From: Cellulomonas sp. NS3
GTDB lineage: Bacteria > Actinomycetota > Actinomycetes > Actinomycetales > Cellulomonadaceae
Reading direction: 5' to 3'
Length of the DNA: 64,000 bases
NCBI RefSeq assembly: GCF_024757985.1
Contig: NZ_CP103289.1
Coordinates: 806,001-870,000 of the forward strand
In this document: positions 57,558 to 64,000 of the stretch, piece by piece
How the letters are laid out: every line of letters begins with the position of its first letter
How positions within the stretch are numbered: position 1 is the stretch's first letter
Translations under genes and position numbers: made by a program
Notes under the pieces: model-generated
What the model was told of the DNA's origin: nothing
The model's database searches: none
Seen by the model: the letters and a program-made list of their open reading frames with translations, nothing else

Positions 57558-58091
57558 GTGTCCCACGAACGGTCCCACGAACCGCCCCACGAACCACCCC
57601 ACGAACCGCCCCACGAGCCGGCCCCGGAGCCGTCCTCCCGGCCGGCCGAGCGCCCCCACCGCGGCCGGGTCGTCATGCAGGTCCGCTGGTCCGACGTCGA
57701 CCTGTTCGGCCACGTCAACAACGCCGCCTACCTGCGCTACCTCGACGACGCGCGCTTCACCCTGTTCCCCGTGATGGGCGTCGACGAGCACGGCGCGCTC
57801 ACCGCGTCGCTCCTCGTGGTCGTCAAGCACGAGATCGACTACCTCGCCCCGCTGACCTTCCGCCCCGCGCCGTTCGCGGTCGAGGTGTGGGTCCCGCGCA
57901 TCGGCACGTCGTCCGTCGACTTCGCGTACGAGATCGTCGACGCGGCCGACCCCGGGACGGTCTACCTGCGGGCGCGCTCGCGCATGGTCCAGCTCGACCA
58001 CGCGACCCACACGGCCCGCGCGTTCACCGCCGAGGAGCGCGCGCTCTTCGAGACCTACCGCGAGGACGGGCCGGCGCTGCACGGCTGGTGA
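57558..58091 (+). CDS. 4HBT-type acyl-CoA thioesterase
   Basis: A 177-residue hot-dog fold thioesterase: MQVRWSDVDLFGHVNNAAYL and RYLDDARFTLF contain the Asp used in catalysis, and VVVKHEIDYLAPLTFRPAPF is the second core motif. The first 36 residues are a low-complexity tail of HEPP units, encoded by a 12-bp tandem repeat. It presumably hydrolyses an acyl-CoA in the cytoplasm. A start inside the tail (for example before MQVRWSDVD) cannot be excluded. Confidence 0.86.
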   Translation: MSHERSHEPPHEPPHEPPHEPAPEPSSRPAERPHRGRVVMQVRWSDVDLFGHVNNAAYLRYLDDARFTLFPVMGVDEHGALTASLLVVVKHEIDYLAPLTFRPAPFAVEVWVPRIGTSSVDFAYEIVDAADPGTVYLRARSRMVQLDHATHTARAFTAEERALFETYREDGPALHGW

Positions 58092-58149
58092 GCCGGCGCG
58101 CCGCGACCTCGGCGTCGTCCCCCGACCCGGGGCAGCCTCCCCGAGACCC

Positions 58150-58827
58150 TCAGGGCTCGAGCCGGTACCCCATCCCCGGTTCCGTGAGCAGGTGGCGTGG
58201 GTGCGCCGGGTCCGGCTCGAGCTTGCGCCTCAGCTGGGCGACGTAGACGCGCAGGTAGTGGGTCTCGCGGTCGAGCTGCGGCCCGCGGAGCTCGTGCAGC
58301 AGCTCGCGGCGCCCGACGACCTTGCCGACGTTGCGTGCGAGCACCTCGAGCATGTGCCACTCGGTCGGCGTCAGGCGGACGGGCTCGCCGTCGGCGCGGC
58401 GCACGAGGCGCGCGGCGAGGTCGACGCGGAACGCCGCGGTGGTCACGACGGGCGGCTGGTCCTCCTGGGGGCGCCTGCGCACGGCCGCCCGCAGGCGCGC
58501 GAGGAGCTCGTCCATCCCGAACGGCTTGGTGACGTAGTCGTCGGCGCCGGCATCGAGCGCCTCCACCTTGTCGTCGCTCGTCCGGCGGGCCGAGAGGACG
58601 ACGACCGGCACGCCGGACCAGGCCCGCAGGGCCCGGAGCACCTCCAGGCCGTCGAGGTCGGGCAGCCCGAGGTCGAGCACCACGAGGTCCGGGTGCCGGC
58701 TCGCCGCCGCTTCGAGCCCGGCCGCTCCCGTGTGGGCGACGGTCGCGTCGTAGTGGTGGGCGCGCAGCGTGACCGCGAGCGCGCGGGCGAGCGCGGGCTC
58801 GTCCTCGACGACCAGGACGCGCGTCAC
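58150..58827 (-). CDS. kdpE: Response regulator KdpE
   Basis: A 225-residue OmpR-type response regulator. The receiver domain contains VLVVEDEPALARALAVTLR, the phosphoacceptor Asp in LVVLDLGLPDLDGLEVL, and the Lys in DDYVTKPFGMDELLARLR. The C-terminal winged helix reads LTPTEWHMLEVLARNVGKVV and ETHYLRVYVAQLRRKLEPDP. It overlaps the kdpD stop (GTGA) and is the last gene of the leftward kdp cluster. When phosphorylated by KdpD it should activate the high-affinity K+ uptake operon. Confidence 0.93.
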   Translation of the reverse strand: MTRVLVVEDEPALARALAVTLRAHHYDATVAHTGAAGLEAAASRHPDLVVLDLGLPDLDGLEVLRALRAWSGVPVVVLSARRTSDDKVEALDAGADDYVTKPFGMDELLARLRAAVRRRPQEDQPPVVTTAAFRVDLAARLVRRADGEPVRLTPTEWHMLEVLARNVGKVVGRRELLHELRGPQLDRETHYLRVYVAQLRRKLEPDPAHPRHLLTEPGMGYRLEP

Positions 58828-61418
58828 GGGGGACCCTCGGGCACGGGCACGGGCAGGGTGAGCACGAGCGTGAGCCCGCCGCCGGGGGTGTCCTCGGCCT
58901 CGAGCGTGCCGCCGTTGACCTGGACGAAGCCGCGCGCGACCGCGAGCCCGAGCCCGACGCCCTGGCCGCGCGGGGCGTCGCCGAGCCGTTGGAACGCGGC
59001 GAACATCTGCGCCTTGCGGTCGTCGGGGACGCCGGGCCCGTGGTCGACGACGCGGACCACGAGCCGGTCGCCGACCTTCTGCGCGGCGACCCGCACCGGC
59101 ACCCCGTCGGGTGCGTACCGGACGGCGTTCTCGACGACGTTCGCGAGCGCGCGCTCGAGCAGCCCGGCGTCGGCCCGGACGAGGGGAAGGGTCTCGGGGA
59201 CGTCGATCACCACGGAACCGGCGGGCAGCGAGTCCACGGCTCGCGGCACCACCTCGTCGAGGGCGACGGGCGCGAGCCGCGCGTCGACCGCGCCGGCGTC
59301 CAGGCGGCTCATGTCGAGCAGGTTGTCGATGAGGAGCTGCAGCCGGTCGGCGTGGGTGTCGATGTCGGCGAGGATCGCGGCCCGGTCGCCCGCCGAGATG
59401 TCGACGGCGCTCGACCGCAGCCCGCTCGCGCCGGCCTTGATGACCGAGAGCGGGGTCCGCAGGTCGTGCGAGACCGCCGCGAGCAGGGCGGTGCGCAGCA
59501 CGCCGCGCTCCCGCTCGTCGCGGGTCGCGCGGGCCTCGGACCGCAGGCGCTCGCGCTCGAGGGCGGCCTGGACGTGCTGCCCGACGGCGCTCGCAAGGCG
59601 GAGCTCCGGACCGGCGAGCGTGCGCCCGTGCAGGTGCAGCGCGAGGTCCTCGGCGACCCGCACGGTGTGCACCCGCTCGTCGCGCTCGGCGCTCCCGGAG
59701 GCCGGGTCCGGCGCTCCGCTGACGTCACGCCGCCCTGTCCCGCCGTCGACGGCCCCGACCCGCGCAGCGTGCGGGGCCTCGACCCCCGTCCGGTCGAGCA
59801 CGACCGCGCGCACCTGGAGCGTCTCGCGGAGCTGGTCGAGCATCGCGGGCACGACGTCGCCGCCGCGGAGCACCGTCCCGGCCACGGTCATCAACGCGTC
59901 GGCCTCAGCGCGGCTGCGGGCCGCCTCGGTGGTCCGGCGCGCGGCGAGGTCCACGGCGGCGGAGACCGCGACGGCGACGGTGACGAGCACCGCGATCGCG
60001 AGCACGTTCGCCGGCTCCGCGATCGTCCAGGTCCGCACGGGAGGCGTGAACAGGAAGTTCCCGAGCAGCCCGCTCACGACCGCGGCGACCAGGGCGGGGC
60101 GCAGCCCGCCGACGAGCGCGACGCCGACCGTGACGGCCAGGAAGAGCATGAGCGTCGTCGGCAGCGAGTCGAGGCCGGTGCCGGCGAGCAGGGCGAGCGA
60201 GAGGAGCGCGGGTCCGAGCAGCGCGAGCACCCAGCCGCTCGTGACGCGCCGCCGCGTGATCGCACCCCGGCGCGGGGACGTGCGCCGACCGCGCCCCGCG
60301 TGCTCGTGCGTGACGACCAGGACGTCGATGTCCCCGGACCCGCGGATCACCTCGGCGGCGATCCCCGGCGCGACCGCGGCGGCGAGCCGGGACCGGCGGG
60401 TCGCCCCGAGCAGGATCTGGTTGGCGTTGGCGCCACGGGCGAAGTCCAGGATCGCCTCGGCGACGTCGTCGGCGAGGACGGCGTGCCACGTGCCACCGAG
60501 GTCCTCGACGAGCGTGCGGTAGCGGTCGAGCGAGTCCGGCGGCACCCCGGTCAGGCCGTCGCCGCGCAGGACGTGCAGGGCGACCAGCTCACCGCCGCTG
60601 GGGCGCTGGGCGAGGCGGGCGGCGCGCCGGATCAGGGTCTCGCTCTCGGGCCCGCCGGTGACGGGGACGACGATGCGCTCCCGGGTCGGCCACGTGTCGA
60701 CGATGCCGTGCTCGCGGCGGTACACGGTGAGCGCGTCCTCGACCCGGTCGGCCGTCCACAGCAGCGCGAGCTCGCGCAGCGCGGTGAGGTTGCCCAGCCG
60801 GAAGTAGTGCGCGAGGGACGCGTCGACCTTCTCGGCCGGGTAGACGTTGCCGTGCGCGAGCCTGCGACGCAGCGCCTCGGGGCTCATGTCGACGAGCTCG
60901 ATCTGGTCCGCACGCCGTACGACCTCGTCCGGCACCGTCTCGAGCTGCCGGACCCCCGTGATGGTGCGGACGACGTCGTTGAGGCTCTCCAGGTGCTGGA
61001 CGTTGACCGTCGTCACGACGTCGATCCCTGCCGCGAGCAGCTCCTCGACGTCCTGCCACCGCGCGGCGTTGCGGGACCCCGGGACGTTGGTGTGCGCGAG
61101 CTCGTCGACGAGCGCGAGGCCGGGAGCCCGCGCGAGGACGGCGTCGACGTCGAGGTCGGTGAACGTCGCCCCGCGGTGCTGCACGGTGCGGCGCGGCACG
61201 GTCTCGAGCCCGTCGAGCAGCGCCGCGGTGTGGGTGCGCCCGTGGGTCTCGACGAGAGCCACCACGACGTCGACGCCGCGGTCCCGGCGGCGGCGGCCCT
61301 CGTCGAGCATCGCGTACGTCTTGCCGACGCCGGGCGCCGCCCCGAGGTACACGCGCAGCCGGCCGCGCGGTCGCGGGACGGCGTCCGCCTGCCGTGCGGA
61401 CGTGCGGGTCGTGGTCAT
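58824..61418 (-). CDS. kdpD: Sensor kinase KdpD
   Basis: An 864-residue turgor/K+ sensor kinase. The N-terminal KdpD domain has Walker A (VYLGAAPGVGKTYAMLDEG) and Walker B-like ALVDELAHTNVPGSRN. A USP-like domain follows (RIVVPVTGGPESETLIRRAA), then four membrane helices of the DUF4118 type, and a GAF-like part. The HisKA segment AVSHDLRTPLSVIKAG holds the phosphorylated His; the ATPase has NVVENAVRYAPDG and [16 protein letters not shown]. Length and order are canonical. ATG 61418 begins MTTTRTSARQ. Confidence 0.93.
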   Translation of the reverse strand: MTTTRTSARQADAVPRPRGRLRVYLGAAPGVGKTYAMLDEGRRRRDRGVDVVVALVETHGRTHTAALLDGLETVPRRTVQHRGATFTDLDVDAVLARAPGLALVDELAHTNVPGSRNAARWQDVEELLAAGIDVVTTVNVQHLESLNDVVRTITGVRQLETVPDEVVRRADQIELVDMSPEALRRRLAHGNVYPAEKVDASLAHYFRLGNLTALRELALLWTADRVEDALTVYRREHGIVDTWPTRERIVVPVTGGPESETLIRRAARLAQRPSGGELVALHVLRGDGLTGVPPDSLDRYRTLVEDLGGTWHAVLADDVAEAILDFARGANANQILLGATRRSRLAAAVAPGIAAEVIRGSGDIDVLVVTHEHAGRGRRTSPRRGAITRRRVTSGWVLALLGPALLSLALLAGTGLDSLPTTLMLFLAVTVGVALVGGLRPALVAAVVSGLLGNFLFTPPVRTWTIAEPANVLAIAVLVTVAVAVSAAVDLAARRTTEAARSRAEADALMTVAGTVLRGGDVVPAMLDQLRETLQVRAVVLDRTGVEAPHAARVGAVDGGTGRRDVSGAPDPASGSAERDERVHTVRVAEDLALHLHGRTLAGPELRLASAVGQHVQAALERERLRSEARATRDERERGVLRTALLAAVSHDLRTPLSVIKAGASGLRSSAVDISAGDRAAILADIDTHADRLQLLIDNLLDMSRLDAGAVDARLAPVALDEVVPRAVDSLPAGSVVIDVPETLPLVRADAGLLERALANVVENAVRYAPDGVPVRVAAQKVGDRLVVRVVDHGPGVPDDRKAQMFAAFQRLGDAPRGQGVGLGLAVARGFVQVNGGTLEAEDTPGGGLTLVLTLPVPVPEGPP

Positions 61419-61425
61419 GGTGCGC

Positions 61426-62001
61426 TCAGTCAAGCATCGCCAGCGCGGCGTTGACCTCGACGACGTCGACCCGCACCTCGCCGAGCACACCGAGCGTGCG
61501 GCCCTCCGTCGCGTCCTCGACCAGGTCGCGGACGAGCGCCGGGTCGAGGTCCCGGGCTGCGGCGACCCTGGCCACCTGGAGGTCGGCGTACGCCGGCGAC
61601 ACGTGCGGGTCGAGGCCCGACCCCGAGGCGGTCACCGCGTCGGCGGGCACGGCGTCCGGCGGGACGCCCTCGCGCGCGGCGACCTCGCGGCGCCGCTCGT
61701 GCACCGTGGCGAGCAGGTCCGGGTTCTCCGGGCCGAGGTTCGACGCGCCGGACGCCAGCGGGTCGTACCCGTCCCCGGCCGCGGACGGGCGGGGCTGGAA
61801 CCACTCGTCGCCCTCGAAGGACTGGCCGAGGAGACGCGACCCGACGACGACCCCGTCGACCCGTAGGAGCGAGCCGTCGGCGCGGTCCGGGACGAGCCGG
61901 CCGACGGCGTGCACGGCGAGCGGGTAGGCGAGCCCGAGCACGACGGTGAGGACGAGCAGGACCCGCAGCCCGGCGGCGGACTGCCGGAGGAAGGACAGCA
62001 T
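61426..62001 (-). CDS. kdpC: Potassium-transporting ATPase subunit KdpC
   Basis: A 191-residue KdpC with one N-terminal membrane helix (AAGLRVLLVLTVVLGLAYPL) and an external domain: GSRLLGQSFEGDEWFQPRPS, then ASGSGLDPHVSPAYADLQVA and LVEDATEGRTLGVLGEVRVD. It stabilises the KdpFABC complex on the outer membrane face. It lies 30 bp after kdpB and 7 bp before kdpD, consistent with one operon. Confidence 0.93.
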   Translation of the reverse strand: MLSFLRQSAAGLRVLLVLTVVLGLAYPLAVHAVGRLVPDRADGSLLRVDGVVVGSRLLGQSFEGDEWFQPRPSAAGDGYDPLASGASNLGPENPDLLATVHERRREVAAREGVPPDAVPADAVTASGSGLDPHVSPAYADLQVARVAAARDLDPALVRDLVEDATEGRTLGVLGEVRVDVVEVNAALAMLD

Positions 62002-62031
62002 CAGGGGATCAGCTCCAGAGGGGGGCGGTGG

Positions 62032-64000
62032 TCAGAGGCCGGGCAGGAGGGACACGAGGAGATCGACGGCCTTGATGCCGAGGAAGGGGGTCACGAGGCC
62101 GCCGACCCCGTAGACCAGGAGGTTGCGGCGCAGCATCGCCGCGGCCCCCGCGGGCCGGTACCGCACACCGCGCAGCGCGACCGGGACCAGCGCGACGATG
62201 ACGAGGGCGTTGAAGACGACGGCGGACAGCAGGGCGGACTCCGGCGAGGACAGCCGCATCACGTCGAGCGCGTCGAGCTGGGGGTACGTGCCCGCGAACA
62301 TCGCGGGGATGATCGCGAAGTACTTGGCGACGTCGTTGGAGACCGAGAACGTCGTGAGCGCTCCTCGCGTGATCAGGAGCTGCTTGCCGATCGCCACGAT
62401 CTCGATGAGCTTGGTGGGGTCGGAGTCGAGGTCGACCATGTTCCCGGCCTCCTTGGCCGCGGACGTCCCGGTGCTCATCGCGACCCCCACGTCGGCCTGC
62501 GCGAGGGCCGGTGCGTCGTTGGTCCCGTCGCCCGTCATCGCGACGAGACGGCCCTGGGCCTGCTCGCGTCTGATGAGCTCCAGCTTGTCCTCCGGTGTGG
62601 CCTCGGCCAGGACGTCGTCGACGCCCGCCTCCGCCGCGATCACCCGGGCGGTGACCGCGTTGTCGCCGGTGATCATGACCGTGCGGATCCCCATGCGGCG
62701 CAGCTCGTCGAAGCGCTCGCGCAGGCCTGGCTTCACGACGTCCTTGAGGTGCACGACGCCGAGCGCCCGCGCGGGTGCGTCCCCCTGCCGTTCCGCGACG
62801 ACGAGCGGGGTGCCTCCCGCCGCGCTGATCGCGTCGACCAGCGCCGCGACGTCCGTCGAGGGGGCGCCGCCGTTCTCGCGCACCCAGGCGCTCACCGCCC
62901 CCGCTGCGCCCTTGCGGATCTGCCAGGTCCCGGTGCGCTCCGTGAGGTCGACCCCGCTCATCCGTGTCTGGGCGGTGAACGGCACGAACGTCGCGTTCGG
63001 CAGCTGCGTGCGGAACCGGGCCCGTCTGTCGTAGCGCTCCTTGGCCAGCACGACGATCGACCGACCCTCGGGCGTCTCGTCCGCGAGGCTCGAGAGCTGC
63101 GCGGCCTCGGCGACCTGGTCGTCGGTCACCCGGGGCGCGGGCAGGATCTCGACGGCCTGGCGGTTGCCGAGCGTGATGGTCCCGGTCTTGTCCAGCAGCA
63201 GCACGTCGACGTCCCCGGCGGCCTCGACCGCGCGCCCGGACAGCGCCATGACGTTGCGCTGGACGAGCCGGTCCATCCCGGCGATGCCGATCGCGGAGAG
63301 CAGCGCGCCGATCGTCGTGGGGATCAGGCACACGAGCAGCGCGACGAGGACGACGAGAGGCTGGCCCTGGCCGGAGTAGACGGCGAACGGCTGGAGCGTG
63401 ACGACCGCGAGCAGGAAGACCAGGGTCAGCGCCGCGAGGAGCAGGTTGAGGGCGACCTCGTTGGGCGTCTTCTGTCGGGCCGAGCCCTCGACCAGCGCGA
63501 TCATGCGGTCGAGGAACGTCTCGCCCGCCCGCGCGGTGATGCGCACGACGACCCGGTCGGACAGCACGCGCGTGCCGCCCGTGACGGCGCAGCGGTCGCC
63601 GCCCGACTCCCGGATCACCGGCGCGGACTCCCCGGTCACGGCGGACTCGTCGACGCTGGCGATCCCCTCGACCACGTCACCGTCGCCCGGGATGGTCTCA
63701 CCGGCCTCGACGACGACCCGGTCCCCCACGGAGAGTGCCGTGGCGGCGACCGGCTCCTCGGTCCCGTCGTCGCGCAGGCGCCGGGCGAGGGCGTCGGTGC
63801 GGGCGCGGCGCAGGGAGTCGGCCTGGGCCTTGCCGCGTCCCTCGGCGACGGACTCGGCGAGGTTCGCGAACACGACCGTCGCCCACAGCCACGCGGCGAC
63901 CGACCACGCGAACACGCTCGGGTGCAGCGCGGCGAGCACGGTCGCGGCGACCGAGCCGACCCAGACGACGAACATCACGGGGTAGCGGAGCTGGTGGCGC
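62032..64000 (-). CDS. kdpB: Potassium-transporting P-type ATPase KdpB, partial (N-terminus outside window)
   Basis: The C-terminal 656 codons of KdpB. The first codons inside the window read [16 protein letters not shown], so about 40-50 residues are missing beyond the right edge. Hallmarks are the actuator TGES motif ([20 protein letters not shown]), the phosphorylation site [16 protein letters not shown], and the hinge [20 protein letters not shown]. It couples ATP hydrolysis to K+ uptake through KdpA, which should lie to the right. Confidence 0.94.
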   Translation of the reverse strand, partial: RHQLRYPVMFVVWVGSVAATVLAALHPSVFAWSVAAWLWATVVFANLAESVAEGRGKAQADSLRRARTDALARRLRDDGTEEPVAATALSVGDRVVVEAGETIPGDGDVVEGIASVDESAVTGESAPVIRESGGDRCAVTGGTRVLSDRVVVRITARAGETFLDRMIALVEGSARQKTPNEVALNLLLAALTLVFLLAVVTLQPFAVYSGQGQPLVVLVALLVCLIPTTIGALLSAIGIAGMDRLVQRNVMALSGRAVEAAGDVDVLLLDKTGTITLGNRQAVEILPAPRVTDDQVAEAAQLSSLADETPEGRSIVVLAKERYDRRARFRTQLPNATFVPFTAQTRMSGVDLTERTGTWQIRKGAAGAVSAWVRENGGAPSTDVAALVDAISAAGGTPLVVAERQGDAPARALGVVHLKDVVKPGLRERFDELRRMGIRTVMITGDNAVTARVIAAEAGVDDVLAEATPEDKLELIRREQAQGRLVAMTGDGTNDAPALAQADVGVAMSTGTSAAKEAGNMVDLDSDPTKLIEIVAIGKQLLITRGALTTFSVSNDVAKYFAIIPAMFAGTYPQLDALDVMRLSSPESALLSAVVFNALVIVALVPVALRGVRYRPAGAAAMLRRNLLVYGVGGLVTPFLGIKAVDLLVSLLPGL

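Noticed and set aside
59000-61450. Long forward-strand frames across kdpD
   Set aside because: Low-complexity Arg/Gly/Ser-rich translations directly opposite a canonical KdpD; no start signals.

Overview
The window is about 64 kb of very GC-rich DNA with actinobacterial codon use. The gene set (GH3 beta-glucosidase, cutinase-type esterase, Kdp potassium system, actinobacterial conjugation relics) points to a soil-type Micrococcales member such as Cellulomonas or a relative. The genus is inferred from gene content only; no rRNA or tRNA gene was recognised.

Layout. 1-2.6 kb is ordinary chromosome: a partial FMN reductase, an XRE regulator, a lipoprotein and a small hypothetical. 3.0-3.95 kb is an IS5-type insertion sequence, followed by a frameshifted gene. 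4.8-37.3 kb is the remarkable part. Twenty-five copies of a 32-36 bp near-perfect palindrome divide the DNA into 24 segments of 0.25 to 8.6 kb, and no recognised gene crosses a palindrome. The two large left segments carry whole operons: a two-component flavin monooxygenase locus with exporter and TetR, and a GH3/sulfatase/formylglycine-generating-enzyme/PadR/GPH-symporter locus. Next comes an Old Yellow Enzyme/MarR segment. The rest mostly hold one small gene each. Several resemble families that serve as immunity proteins in polymorphic toxin systems (Suppressor-of-fused, ankyrin, leucine-rich repeat, DUF7660-like). Two neighbouring segments, called A and B here, occur twice at about 99% identity. 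In the second copy a third segment, C, sits exactly at the palindrome between them, and the joints map to the palindrome centre. The palindromes fall into two classes by their central dinucleotide (AA or AT), and the duplication and insertion obey that classification. I read this as an integron-like cassette array driven by site-specific recombination at short palindromic sites, not by attC/IntI. A small serine recombinase 1.7 kb past the last copy is a candidate enzyme, but this is unproven.

37.4-42.2 kb holds a hydrolase/regulator pair, that recombinase, and a secreted NucA/NucB-like protein whose stop codon overlaps a SUKH-like gene, a probable toxin-immunity pair. 42.4-52.4 kb looks like a worn integrative or conjugative element: an AAA ATPase, a membrane-HTH protein cut by an IS21-family element with a frameshifted istA and a passenger gene, two more serine resolvases, small secreted and Cys-rich proteins, and a VirB4-like fragment. 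52.4-64 kb returns to chromosome: a YeiH-type transporter, cutinase, VOC protein, ArsR regulator, SAP protein, a decayed PP2C phosphatase, a thioesterase, and kdpE-kdpD-kdpC-kdpB running leftward with kdpB cut by the window edge.
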